NCBI GenBank assembly: GCA_000499405.2
Contig: HG738138.1
Span: forward strand, 22,206,824 to 22,270,823
Origin: Onchocerca volvulus
Lineage: Eukaryota; Nematoda; Chromadorea; Rhabditida; Onchocercidae
Direction: 5' to 3'
DNA: 64,000 bases
The notes below the pieces were generated by a model. The model saw nothing but the letters and a program-made list of their open reading frames with translations. It was not told the DNA's origin and did no database searches. Both the position numbers and the translations under genes were made by a program. Position 1 is the first letter of the stretch. Each line of letters starts with the position of its first letter. Shown here one piece after another: positions 1-14,200 of this stretch.

Positions 1-53
1 AGCGGCATTAATAATGAAATAATTTTTCTACCATAAACAATGAGTAAACTTGC

Positions 54-3000
54 CTTTTTCGGCATTCTGAACGAGCGAATCTCACCAAACGTAGCAAACA
101 GCTGTTTAACTTCTTTTCGAGTTGCTTGAAAAGGTATATTTCTGATCAGAATCTTAAAAAAAAAAAGAAAAAAAAATAGACAAAAGCAATGAAATCCAAA
201 ATTTTACTAGTTTATCATTTTCCATCCGTAGTTATATTATTTTTGAATGTGGACCAATATAGATTTAACAGGTATTTTGCTAGAGATAAGAATGCAAGAT
301 ACAGCAATAACTATAGCAATAATCTGAAGAAAGCTCAAAATACTATAATCACATTATTTTAATCTACCTACTCGTTAAACTACTGGAAGTACGAATTTTC
401 TCAAATTTACGAAAAATTTTCATTGTTAAACTGTTAAATTTATCTTAAGAAATTTAATTTGTTGCAGCTTATTAAACTCGTTGATTAAAAAGGAAGCATT
501 CTTTTTTAAAACCAAGCAAATAAAACCAATTTCATCAAAAAGATTTAACTAAACCAAAAACAAAATTACCTTCGTAGCTTCGCCTTGCTCCAACTCATCA
601 ACTCCCTTTCTTGCTATGATCTTATCAGGTACAACTTCTCTGTGGGATAATTTCAACATTAAACAATGGCCATCTAATAAAACACCCTGAAAATAAAGCA
701 AATAAAACAAAAATAATATATCTATGTTTATGATTTTAAAAACAAAAATTTTTTCACCATGAAAATTAGACACAATAATTTTCTATAAACGAACCTGCAT
801 TTCCTTTATAGCTTGTTGCGCATCCTCTGGCTTATAAAACATAATGAAACCAAATCCCATTGAGAGCGTTTTCGTTGGATCTGCAGCATCTGAAAAGTGA
901 TATTCGCTATGAATTTTAAAATATATATACTTTACTGAACAGAAAATCATAGCTGTTAGTGCAGCATCTGTTGCCGATTGCAAATATTCTCAATAAAACG
1001 ACTAAAATTAATATTATGCTGAGTAATGTTATTTTGTTTTAATATAATTCGTGCTCAAAATATGTGCAGTTTTTTTCTTTTTTTTAAATATTTGCTTAAA
1101 AACACAATGACGATCTAAAAAAGTTGCCATGAATAATTCTTGTATGAACGGCACTTCAAAATAAAAAATAATCAAAGTAAAAATTATTCTAGTTGCCTCG
1201 TCCAACAAACTTACTTCCCTGATATACCAAATATACAGTTTTGACGAAAAAATTCACCTCGTTTTTTGGAAACAGTAGCAGATCGTATACGAAATCGTGA
1301 CTCAAATTTATTCTTTAGCCTTTCGTCAGTTGTTTTAAAACTCAAATTTTTCACAAATAATGTCGTTCCTGGCAACAATAGGTCATCATCTTCTTTAGTT
1401 CCATCACTATTCACCTCATTTCCAATTTCAGCAATGTGTTTTTCTACTTCTTGTTGTTCCATATCTTCATCTTTCACAGTCGCTTCATTCTTGATTACAT
1501 TGACTAATTCAGCTAAAAAAAAATAGCCTATAATAACATTTTTAACAAATCTTTAAATGCAAACCTAAGGGCGAATAAAACAAATATGGCATATTTTTGG
1601 TTCGTATGCAATTCATAAAATTTAATTGATAAACATAAAAAAATTTTCCGAATTATAATAAATATTAAGATTTAGATCAGTAAATTGCTTCTAAAAGCTG
1701 GGATATGATGACAAAATATTCTGGATTGTAAGAAAGTAGATAAAAATGTATCCATCAATATCAAACAAATCTCATTCATCATTTCTCATCATTTGTGAGA
1801 ATGTTACGGTAACAGTACTTTTGAACATTTTTTGCTAAAATTTTCATACCTTTTTCTTGTGAATCTGGAATTTTTATAGATTCTTCGACCAAACGGTGTT
1901 TCTTGCTTCGTCTTAGTTTCTTCTTATCTTCTGCTGAGAATTCATTATTCTTCTCTCCAGTCTGAATTTCAATGATACGTTGTTTTTGATCATTATTTTC
2001 ATTTTCACTTTCCAATTTTCCTAAAAAATTAGAAAAAACAAGAAGATTGTTTTTTTCTTCTAAAACGAATCAATTTCTTTGCAAGTTATTCAATTCATTG
2101 AAATCTTCAGAAACAACGAACTTGATTTAAACACATCGTATGGTGCCCATTCAAGAAACAACGGCTGAGAACGAAATCGACTATATGCAAGCGCGCTAAA
2201 AGCTTTCTGAGCATCAACTGAATTCTCCATCTCCAGGATAGCAGTGACACCCCCTATAAGATATCAGATTTTTAAAAAAGAAAATTTGATTTTAAAAATT
2301 AAATCAACGATGTGAAAACTTAATTATTAAGAATAAATAAATGCGTGATGCGAAATACTTCAACTGATATAATTACATTAGACATGACTACCAGACACAA
2401 TTATGAAGATCAAGTCGATGAAATCATTATCAAAGGAACGCTTATTAAATACTAGCCAATAATAAACTATAACGACTGGAATATTTATTTCCTTTAAGAA
2501 AAAATTATAATATATCTTTAACTTTTTTTTTTGTTTGTAAATGTTATGTTTGTAAATGTTGGAACGTTTACTAAATACTAACCAATAATAAACTATAACG
2601 ACTGGAATATTTATTTCCTTTAAGAAAAAATTATAATATATTAATTCACTTTTCAGCTTACCAAGAGGCATCAATATCTGTTTTACAGGGCCATGTCTTG
2701 CGAACATTCGTTTTAATTCATCAACATCAACTTTGGCTGTCAAATTTTTAATGATAATTACAGTATTACTTCTTTTCGCTGCAGGCCGTGAAAAAACATC
2801 TAGACATACACCATTGGCCAATAGATATTCCCGAGTTTCACTAACCAGTCGCGTTTCCGCAAGTGCTAAGCGTACTCCAGCACTGTTAAATTATGAAAAA
2901 TGACTTAAATGATTCAAAGAGAAATTAATTTTCTCATTTTTCTTATTAATAAAATAACTTGCTTATAAATTAATCATATTTGGTCATATCATATTATTGC

Positions 3001-6000
3001 ATTTCTATCATCAATTTCGTCTCAGCAAACATTAATTACCAAAATAACCAATTCTTGGGATTATGTCGAAGTTATTTACTTTTTCTTTCTTTGTTTTCTA
3101 ATAACTAAGAGTTACCAGAAATTAACCAAAAATTGCTTATTCACTGTTGTCGATACGAATTAAGAAAATTCAATTCTCATCAACAGAATTATACCTTATT
3201 TCCCCTTGTCCAAGCAACAAATCACTTTTTTCAACATCCAGTTTTTCGGCCAGCGTTTCAGCAACAGCATTAGCTCCAAGGAACAGCGTGTTCCATGAAT
3301 GAGATTTTCCAGCATCCTTCTAAAAAATATTTCATGAAATGACTTAAGCAAGTGACTACATCGAACTAGACAAGACACTATTCGTCATACATCTTTTAGA
3401 AAATATACCTTTAGTTTTGCAATTTTTGTTTTCTGAAACACCGATTTACCGACAATGCCAATATCTTCCACTTCACGCTTCTCTTCTCCAGGTAAAATGT
3501 GAAGCATTCTTCCCTGAAATTCATCGAGAATAAAATTAAAAATTCTGACTTTAAAAAAAAGAAAAAAAATTTATGAGTAAGTAGAAGAGAAGCATAAATG
3601 AATAAATTATAGCTGCGAAATTCAGACAAAAAAAAAATATCGCAAACCTAACCTTTAAAATGGAACCGTCTAGTGCTGAAAATGCTGCAACAGCAGATTC
3701 TGGAAAAACGTATGTGACAATGGCAAATCCTTTACACTGTCCCGTTTTTTTGCTAATAATCACTTGCAAATCGGATATTTCACCATACTTTTTAAACAGA
3801 TATCGCAGATCTTCATCACTGCACGTATAAGGTAAATTTCGGACGAACAGTCTGGAAATTCCGATTTGAATAACGTGATATTTCTACAAGACACGAAAAG
3901 ATCTCAAATCTAGCGATGTAAACGAAATATAGAACATACTAATAAGAAAAGAAAAATTGATTTAACCTTCCAGTTTCAAGGATCTTTCCCACAGATGCTT
4001 CAACTTCTGCTTCTCTTGTTTTGTGAATATAATCTTCCGTTCTATCAGAAACTTGATTACTCGATACTCTTGTTATTTCTAGCTAGAAAAAAAATACCTG
4101 AATCACTGATAGTTTATTTACAATAGGTGGACTGTAAGTAACGTTTTTCGAGATACATTTTTTCCTCCCACTTTCTTATGTCACAGAATAAAATAATAAA
4201 CCATGGATTGCCCTTTCATATTATTACTAAAGAATACTAGAGATAAAAAATGTTTTTTAACCACTGATACCTTTCCACATCAGATTCTTGAAAAAAATAA
4301 AAGCCAATATTAACACATTTTATTAATAAAATTCACCTTGGAACCACCCAAAAATTGCTCATTCCGTTGCAGTGCTTTTCTCGCATCAGATTCTTGAAAA
4401 AATGTTACGAAAGCAACAGCTTCAATTGAATTACGTACAATTTTAATCCCTTTTAGTTTGATCGGACTGAACCAATCTTTGATTCCTTTTGTTTTTACAG
4501 TTTTTGGAAGACCACGTATTATCAGTGATAATGATGTATCGCCTGCAAACTAATTTTTGTTATAATTTACAATAAGAATAATACTACTGCAACACTCATG
4601 GAAAGAACAAATTTTTATGGTCTTTGATAACTAATTAAAAGCGTAGATATATAAGCGTTTCTAAGATTTCAGACATGCATAACGGTACGATATTCCATTT
4701 TACAATCATTAGTTTTAAAAAAAGATTTTAAAATCAACTATGTGAATTGACACACAACACATTTAAAACAATGTTTTTCTGCCTCAACAACTGAATGATC
4801 AATCTCAAGAAATTATTTTAGATTTCTAAGAAAATTCAATTTAGTCCTTTCGCTTTTATGAGAGCATTCAGGGACTAATTTTTAACATCAAAAAAAAAAA
4901 GGAAAAAAAATTCTGAAAATTCCAAATATTCCATGAAACTGCTGATTTAATGGTTGGCTAAGACGACTTGAACTGCCAAAGCTATAGTAACGTAATGTAT
5001 AGTAGGTCATTAAAGTTAAGTGGCTGATGCCATAAATCCTGCTTCAGAAACTTATGCTTGAGCATGTCTCTCAAGCGGAAGAATTGTCATCAAAAAATAC
5101 CATCAGTGAAAGCATTGATAGTCCTGTTTAAAGCAAACTGTGGAGTGATTTGTCATAAATGCTCATTTCATAACCAAATGTCCATCTTTCTGACAATTTA
5201 TTTAAAACGTGGAAAACTGAAATTTCAGTTTGTACTAAAATTTTGGCCTTCATAAGCAACCATTCGTTTATTTCAAAAACTTACCACTGATTCCAGAAAG
5301 TAACTCCTCTATTAGATTAGTATTACTACTTTCATCATTGCTGCTGCTTGTAATTGGCACTGCATTCTGAAAATGAAGCAAAATTTACCCAAAAACTTTC
5401 CAGTATGAATCTAATTCTCCAGAAAAAGATTTCAAGTCCCGAGAATTAGCCATGAGGAGCAAATATCTTAAACAAAAACGAAACTAAAAATTTAAGAATT
5501 CAAAGAATGGATCAAAGTTTCGATTTTTTTCACGTCTACACCGATCAGTTTCGGTTTTGTTTATTCAGAGGTGCACAACATTTCATGCTTATATTTTCAA
5601 ATATAACTAAGCGTAGAAAAAGTTAATAATCTTAATAAAAGCATTAACTCTTCTAAAAGTACTAACCTTTTGCACTTCGATGAAATCATGAAATTTTTTA
5701 TCACTTTCGTTTCTCATTTTCTTTGTCAGTGGTGAACTATGTTCTACTGAAGCGATCCGATTCGTTTTCTCCTCTTCTTCAGGATGCAAACGTTTATAAG
5801 CACTAAAAATGCTAATATCCATTGACAAAAAAACAAAAATATAATACAATAAATATATCTTTACAGATCGCACGATTAAAAACTTTGATGGGAAATTTTA
5901 TGATTTAAATTATATCACCTGCTTTCTTTCGCATATTTACTCCATGCTCTTGGTTTTGTTTCGTCACCAAATGGCTTACACTCTTCGACCTAGAAGCCGA

Positions 6001-6526
6001 AATATTTTACTAAATTTAAAAATTCCAGAACAAAAATAATACTTTCCAATGTTGCTTGTGAGAATATAATAGTAGTAGTAAAGGATAAATCTGATAAAAG
6101 AATAAAGCAAAATGCCACCAGAAAATTTTCAAACTTCGTATTTAACTATTTCTAAATCCTAACATATTCATGCAATATAATCCCAAAACACTACCGATTT
6201 CAATCTATAAATAAATTTACATTTCGACTTTTTTGAAAGTTCATTACAGTGAATGTTAGCGATTTCTAACAGTACAGCTTAGAAAAAATAAAGAATATAA
6301 TTTCTACCGTCAGTCGCGATGCTCCCATAAATGTGTTACGCAGATGCTCACGCGCTTTTTGAGCATTTTCATCCGTTTCGAATCCAACAAATGCAAAACG
6401 ACGAAATTTTCCATCTCTTGTGTATTTCAGTGAGCAATCAGTAATTTTTCCGAAACTTCTGAAGTAATTCCGTAGCTTTTCCTCGGTACAATTCGATGGC
6501 AATCCTTTAACAATCAATCGACTCAT
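54..6526 (-). CDS. rbd-1: RBM19/RBD-1 multi-RRM ribosome-biogenesis protein, 3' end beyond window
   Basis: Nucleolar RNA-binding protein of the RBM19 (yeast Mrd1, C. elegans RBD-1) family, needed for pre-rRNA processing of the small subunit. Sixteen exons read on the minus strand: 6308-6526, 5919-5989, 5667-5802, 5285-5366, 4337-4542, 3967-4082, 3653-3851, 3409-3513, 3195-3319, 2662-2882, 2122-2253, 1850-2020, 1258-1512, 795-889, 570-686 and 54-152, giving 783 codons with all phases closing. RRMs lie near residues 1-75, 171-238, 277-343, 465-535, 645-735 and from 751 on. Family hallmarks are the first RRM (SRLIVKGLPSNC), FGDETKPRAWSKYAKE, the linker NTLFLGANAVAETLAEK and ILIRNIPFQATRKEV in RRM6. 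The rest of RRM6 and the stop lie left of base 1. The start ATG at 6526 follows an acceptor by nine bases. The last visible donor would be GC rather than GT. Confidence 0.93.
2434..2640. repeat. Near-identical direct repeat inside an rbd-1 intron
   Basis: Two copies of about 80 bases (2434-2514 and 2559-2640, offset 125) lie in the intron between exons 10 and 11. They differ at only a few positions. Both contain the same run around CCAATAATAAACTATAACG, and a small local duplication of GTAAATGTT sits between them. The repeat belongs to the intron and does not encode protein. Confidence 0.9.
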
Positions 6527-6540
6527 TTCTCTCACCTAAA
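6527..6540 (-). promoter_or_regulatory. Probable spliced-leader trans-splice acceptor for rbd-1
   Basis: On the minus strand a TTTTAG acceptor ends at 6536, nine bases before the ATG at 6526, with no plausible donor exon just upstream. This spacing is typical of nematode SL1 acceptors. It is inferred from sequence only. Confidence 0.5.
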
Positions 6541-8279
6541 ATCAAACATAAAGCATCAATAGCAATGACTACTTTTTAAATTAATTATAAACCTCATAAT
6601 GCAAATGAAATAAGTTGAAATAACCAATAAAAAACTCAAATCCCTTAGAGACACTTCCCGAAATCGGATCTTAAAAAAGTTCAACCCTCCTAAACTGATA
6701 ACTTTGCCATCCGTTTCTATTCTTTGTCACCACCGAATGACAGAATAGCTTGTCCAAGTTTTTCCATAGGACCAACATGAAAAGACATGTCTCGGCAGTT
6801 CAGTTTTTAATTAGAAAATTCAAGGCAGAGATTGGGACAATCTAACGTTTTGCATACCAAAACTTCTAAAACTGTGGGAAGTGGTTTTGTGGTAAGTCTC
6901 CCTTCAGGCACTTTAGTAGTAAGTCAAAATTCGTCCTGATTACTTATCCCTTTTAAAGCCAATATTTTGTCTCGATTCTTACCAAAACTTACATTAGGTT
7001 CAGAACTAGCATCTCGTATAAAACTTTAAAACTTTGAAAAGTAATTTTGTGGCAAATTTTCCTTCAATAATAATTCAAGTTAATAACAGGTTCATTTCGG
7101 ATTTATTGAGTGGAAATCTGAATACTTTTCCAAACTATTTAAATGCTAATAAAAGCAGAAAAACTGGGATCCCCAAGAAAATACTTCCTGACATAAAACT
7201 TAAGCATAACTTAAAAAGACTTCCACATCGTTCTCGATATTTTTGAAGAAGTTCTCACTATGGAGAATTCATTTTTTCTCTTTTGCAGGAAGAGGCTATA
7301 CTTTTATGTTAACCTGTAAGTGTTAATAATCATTTCACTTGACAAATACCTTCCATCCGAATTTGAAAATCTTGTCATAAATGACTGAAGCAGAATGATT
7401 ATTCGCGAAGGCAAGAATATCCCTAGATGATAGCAGTTTGACGAGGAAATAGTATTATGAATTTCTAGATTGTCTTGGCAAATGTATAAACTTATGAATC
7501 GCGTTTGGGAGCTAATTAGAATTTTTAATTAAAAGAAATTTGTTCAAAATACCTCTGCTACCACAAATGCAAAAATGAATGGAGCTTAATTAACGTCTGA
7601 TAAGCTTTCCAATCTATGAGGCATAGCCAAGGAAAATGTTTCCAACTTTAAATTGTGGAATTTCATTTTGGAATCTAAAATCAAACTGAAGAAAGTAAAA
7701 CAAGGAGATTTGAATTAGCTATCTAAGCATTTATCATCTTCAGCTGTCAATGAGAAAAAAAAAACACACACACACACACACACAATTTAGTATCATCACA
7801 ATGGACGAATTTTATTGAAACTTGATAGTAATGCGTTAAAACCTAATATATTATTTTTAAGGAATGCTTGAATCAGCCTTCATCTCTCAAAAAGTGTTCA
7901 AAAAAAGCTAAATTAATATGCGTAATAGGGAAATAATGCGTGGCATATGTTATCAAATCGGGCGCATCGCTTGAAAATAAATTTTGACTGAGGCTGTTTG
8001 TTTTTGTATAGCTCAATGAAGCTCAATGGTTAAAAGGAACGATAAGAGATTGGTAACTATAAAAATGACATCATCTAAAGCCTCTTACATTTCCAAATCG
8101 GTGCGCATATAATAAGTAAACATAAGTATATGAGAAAAATCAACAAATAATTCATACACAGTACAATTGGCTAAGTAATTCATGGGATACTAATGAAAAC
8201 TATGGTGAAAAAAAAAATATAAAAACCAAATTCATTAAAAATTCGTTAATAAAAACAAATAGACAATAAGATCATAAAT
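6541..8279. other. Intergenic region between rbd-1 and the SPD-2-like gene
   Basis: No gene was recognised in these 1.7 kb. The stretch 6850-7110 holds two weakly similar segments (around 6880-6935 and 7035-7085, sharing TTTTGTGGYAA and CCTTCA), perhaps an old decayed duplication. A dinucleotide tract lies at 7764-7784. The flanking genes are both on the minus strand, so this is upstream sequence of rbd-1. Confidence 0.5.
7764..7784. repeat. (AC)n microsatellite
   Basis: About ten AC units following a short poly-A run, in intergenic DNA. Confidence 0.95.
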
Positions 8280-11200
8280 TCATAAAAAACGGCTAGCAGT
8301 AGAAATCATGGACACATCTTCAACAACACTTTTATTGACTATGGATGACATGGTTGCATTTGGTTCGAGAATGACACTTTCAGTAAGCATCTTCTCCTGA
8401 GGAAGATAACTGTTTCGGGTTATTATCCCAAGCCGATTATCGACAACCTAAAATTATTTTCATGAAATCCGAAATTGGAAATAAAAATCTGAAATCTCTT
8501 TGATTTTTATCTAAATCTATTCTTTTTTTCATTCATTTTTTCATTTTTTATCCTGGAATGAAATACTGTCTCTTAACTCTCTAAATCCTGTTTTTAATTC
8601 AAAAAAAAAAAAAAAAAAAAGGAAGAAAAGGAAATATTTGAAATACCGAAATCAAAGTTACTCTCAGTCCTAATTCGAATGCATCACGATCAAAAAAACC
8701 ATAACAAGCATCTTCGGAAGCGGTGGATTTACACTGCTCTTCGTTTATGAATTTGCATTTCGTAAAAGTATGTCCATTAAAAGTAAAATTCGCACACTTC
8801 TCATTTTCAAACCTAAAAATTTCCAGTTTCTATAAATATTTGTTGCGATTGATTCAAGACTAAGAAAAATTGAAGCGGAGATAAATAAAACCAAAAATTT
8901 ACAGGATACTTCATCATCCGCTATCTTTTTTTTCATCAAAGTTCTATTACCTTTTGAGTCGGCGTCTCTGTGCCTCCTCACCCCATAACAGCTGAACATA
9001 ATATTGCGTATTTTCTGCTACTGAGGGTATTGAAAACGAAGAGATAGGAAATGAGTGATTTGAATTATCAGTACTTTTCTCGTCACCGAGAGAAAGAACT
9101 TCAATACTGAATTTCTATAACATTGAACAAATCTTTCTGAGTAATAAATTGATAAAAGCTGAAAGAATATCTATTAACAATTAAAATTGTACTTAGATTA
9201 TCGGGAATCAAAATCAAAACAAAAAACTGAAAGTAATTACTCCTACACATTGCGTTCAGAAAGGGAAATTCCAAAAAAAGAAAGTTCGAAAAATTTACTT
9301 GTTTGCTTCGATGCAAGATGGAAACACAGTCAGATGGTGCAATGGTGCATCGATCGATAGCTTTTTTTGTCTCTTTATTCACTACAACAACGCGCACAAA
9401 TGCATCTCTGGAAATGAATAAAAATAAAAGAAATATAATATTTCAGTGACTGATCCCGAATTGACATTAGAGTTTGAATAATAAAAACTCTCAATATTTT
9501 AATAGCAAAAGAGAATACGTTTAGAAGTAATATTTTGATCAAAATATGAGGTATCAGATGCAGAAGAAATAAGGATCAATACATAATTGAAAACAATTCA
9601 AAATGAAATCAAGAATGTTAATCTATCAATTGAATTGTAAAAACAATAAAGATTGCGAACTCACCGTCAAAATATTGAACGATGGAGTAAAGTAAGGTTC
9701 AATTGGGATAAAAACACTGTAGCAAAAAAAAAAAAAAAAAGCTTACAAACAAATTACCTTAGACCCTTATTCTCAACATCGAAATTGATATTTGTTACTC
9801 CTTGAGTTGTCAGAACAAATGAGCCATCACGCAGCATAGTCAATCCAGATTGCATTAGAACGCGTAAAGCAGCAACTCCACCACTCCCGAGTAAAGGAAT
9901 CTGAATTTGGAATAAATCTAAGTAACTATTAAAACGGAAATTTTGATGTCATAATGGAAGAGATACAAAAATATTAACACAGTGTAATTAAGAATAAGCG
10001 CTCACGGAATAATTAATGTGCTCTGCGTTAAGAACTCTAATATCCAGATAATTTTGAAAAAAAGCTCCAGATGGAGGTTGAAAAATGATATGAACCACAT
10101 GGCTTTCTTCAGGCTTCAACACAACAATGCCCTGCTCCAGTAACTAGAAAAATATGTTTCAATTCCACTTATTATATATATAAATATATTTCAATTCCAA
10201 TTATTACATATTGAAAACTATTCATGAAAATTCTTGGACTATTTATTTCATTGAAGAATATGTTAGTTCCTTCAATATAATCATCACTAAATAGTAAATA
10301 ATAAGCAGTGGTCATTTAGAAATTATAACTGAAAGTAATAAATACATACTTCATATCCTTTACTCACGCTATGCAACTGCAACCTGAGATTCAGCGATTT
10401 TGTGCTGATATTTCGCAATCTAACTGTTCTATTTACACGACATCTGACACCGACAAATCCAAAATAAACAAAATTGGGATTACAGGACAGAAATTTGCCT
10501 TGATTTTCTGCATCGGTTTGCCGAAGTGAACTACAATAAATCCGTTTGTAAATATAACCGAAACTGGTGTTTCACTTAATTATATCAAATTTTAGCAATA
10601 CTTTAGAAAGAATTACGGCGCTATAATTACTAATACGATTTCATTCTTCGTGCTTTGAACATTTCATTTCTTAATTGAGAAAATAAAACTAGCCTAAAAT
10701 TCCAAAAACTAAAGGCACTTCTAGGTATTCCATCTATGCATATTTTTTTTATAAAAGTTATTCGATCGTGGAGACGCAAATTAAGAGATCGAATATAATA
10801 TGAAAAAAATAGCTATATTACTGTTGCGTGATGCTTACCAATTATAGCGTGCCTTCGGATTTTCACTTTCCCATTTCAGCTTTAAGCTTCGTGGCAAATT
10901 TCCTTGGGTATTACTACTTTCTCGCAATAAATTCAATTCCTGTACAGTTTCCAGCTTCTTCGTTTTATTGGTTACGCCTGAACGGTCATGTCTGGTAATT
11001 ACTGAAAAGATTAGATCTTCTATTTTTACTATCTTAATTATGAAATTATGCATAAGTGAGGCTTAAAATTCATAAATTAGAACTGAAACTTCATCAAAAT
11101 CTATGAATATTGGCAGAAAAGAATAAAAATGTGATGACTCAGAGATCATTTTTTCATAATTGAATGGAAAAGGAGTTAGTATCAACCAGCTTTTTGTATT

Positions 11201-14200
11201 TGATCATTAGCATTAGAATTCTTATTCTCATTGCTCAGTGCATCAATTGAGTTTTCGCATTTTCTTAAACAACGTTTCATTTGATCTAAAACAAATAATA
11301 GCTATATTCACATTTACCACTTCAATATTTCGATTTATAACATAAATAAATTTGAGAGAATCATTCAGAAATTAAAAGAAAGTAAAGATGTCGCATAAAA
11401 CCTAGAACCTCACAACATCAAATATGTAAATAAACCATTTATTTCAGGTTGTTCTCCTGTAATTATTTCAGGAAACTTTAGCTTGAAACGAGATGTTTTA
11501 GCTCGCAGTAGTGCTTGAACGAGTCTCTCATCATTGTCAAAATTTTCATTCTGTAAATAACATTTTATAATATGTTTTCTATTCATATTATCATTTTAGA
11601 TCGAATTAAAGAAATCATCATTTGAACAGCAACCTCAAGAATTCTATGGATGGCAGAACTAGTCAACGATTCTCCCATGACTTTAGACATTCTGCGGCCC
11701 ATTACGAAAGAATCACTGAACTTTGAATTCATTCCACGAACTGATTTAGGCGAAGTTTCCGGATGAATTGATGAAATGCAATTTATACTCAAGTCCCGCA
11801 GAGAAGTATCTGTTGCTGAAACACATAAACTGCTAAAATGAGCTTGAAGAATGTTTCCTTCGATATCACAAATATTTTTACTCCTAGCAAATCTAAAAAA
11901 TTAGAGTAAAAAGAATTATCTTTTATTCCAACCTACCCAAAAATAGCCGAAATTCTTGGCATGTCTAGAAAATAGAAAAACAGATCAGATGGAAGCCACT
12001 AACTCTCATAGTCTACAAAATTTCATTATTCCTTGAACTTTTTAAATTAGTCCTTAAAATTTCATTCTTAAAATTTCAATAATCCTTAAAATAATGAATA
12101 AAAAATGCCATGCAATATTTACATTTAGGTGTAGACATTTTAGGTCCGCTAGAATTTTGCTCTGATTCATTTCCTCTCTTCATGTGCCGCATGTACGAGG
12201 AAGTATTCGGTGGTGTGTTTTCAATTTCCCGGCTTGTTTCCTTTCGAGTTGTAATTTTCGATGATATGGCGGGTATTAAATGAGAATTTGTCACGTCTTT
12301 GAACAAAAATAGAATTTGTTAGTTTTATGGGTGAAAAGCGTTTTTTTTTCTTTTTTTTTTTTTTGCAAAGCATAGTGAACAATTTTTCCTTATATTATTG
12401 ACTCATTGGCAGTTATTCCAACTTACCCCGAAAAGGGCTGAAATTGTAGATATGTCTAGGAAATAGAAAAATAGATCAAATCAAAGCCACTAACTCTCAT
12501 TTCTGGTAGTCTATGGAATTTCATTAATCCTTAAATTCTACAATGAATGAAAAAAACCATGCAATATTTAATAAACACTATTTAAGAACATTAATTCAAT
12601 TTGGAGGGCGAGAATCACATTTATTTTTCAAACCATGCGATGTATATTTTCTGTACCCCTGGATAAGATTTTGTTAAATGCCTAAAATAGCCAACATAAG
12701 TTGGATAAAAGTTAAATCGTTATTGTATCTGCAACTTCTACATTGCTATGGCTACAAACTCGTCTAGAAGAAAAAACTGCATTAATGATTAGAATTTTAT
12801 AAACTTCTATTCATAAAAGATGACATACTAAAAGCAGCAAGTTCATCAACACAGATTTTTGGTGTCGGAGGAGGCGAACGATGGATGGATGGCTCCCAAC
12901 TATTCTCTTTCTCCAAACACAGTTCATTGAAACGGAAGTCATCTTGTGCTAACTGCTTGTGTTCATAAAATGATTCTTGATCACGCTGTAACTTCTCAAT
13001 GCCTAAAAAAAGCTGTAACTTCTCAATGTCTCAAATTTAACTTATTTCATTAATGTAAATCACTGAAACGGAAAACTGATAAAAGCATGATAAATTTGAA
13101 GAATTATGAGTTCCATTATTAAATACAAGAAGTAAAAAATATTTGAACGAGTTATTCAAGTAAGAATATAGGTAAATATACAATGGAATTTGCCTCATGA
13201 CGACAAAATGCCCACTTGATTGAATCCTCGAATATAACTTGATCGTTTTTTTTTTTTTTCACAGAAGTTAGAGATAGAAGAAACTATTTGGAAATTTTAC
13301 ATAATTCTAAACCTGATGATGACAAATAAAAAATTATAAATAATTCGAGAAATGTTTCCTAACAATGTCTCTAAAACGAATATCTCATTCCCAGAGAATA
13401 TAAATATGTTTATTATGCATATAGATTTGTAACAAGATAATAATGTTTGCCTTGTCCACCTCTGAACAATGGACTTCCCTCTATAACATCCACATTTTCA
13501 CCACTCAGTTCCCTTCTTAAGCCACGTCCAAACACTGAATCAACATATGTATTCTCTCGTGCACCAATTTCGTTTCCTTAAATACATTAACAATAAAAAG
13601 ATGTTATCTTGATATGAAAAAGCATAAAATAAAATGACTCGTACAGTTATGAAATTATTTCCCAAAAAATTAGCAGGAGAAATGTTGATTAGTAACATAA
13701 TTTTCCGAAGAACCTTCAAAGATAGTAACTGCCAAAAAATAATCACAACCTTCTATGCCAATATTTGATTCTTCTGTAATGGTCGAGAGTCTCGGAGGTG
13801 AGTGATTTGTAATTGCTGCTTCATTCAATTTTTGATGCTCCTCGACTGTAATAAAAGAAATGTTATAACTTGTAATATAATTTTTCGGAGAATCTTCAAA
13901 AACAATCATAACCTTCTGTGTCAATATTTGATTCCTCTGTACTGGTCGAGTGTCTCGGTGGTAAGTGATTTGTAATTGTTGCTTCGTTCAATTTTTGATG
14001 CTCCTCGACTGCAAGATCTGAAAATAAATTATTAGGCAAGATTTGTTTTGTCCACAGATATCAGGTAATACCAAAAACTTTGAAGCCCTCATTTATGGAT
14101 ATATTTTTAAAAAGGGGCAATGTTGCATTTCTTTTCAGAATAGAATTATTAAAGATGATAACTTTAGATTATGATACCATAGTATTTTAATCCTAAATAA

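Noticed and set aside
12430..12445. Possible 11-base exon (CCCTTTTCGGG between TTTCAG and GTAAGT, minus strand)
   Set aside because: Adding it would break the phase between exons 5 and 6 of the SPD-2-like gene, and it lies in a duplicated intron segment.
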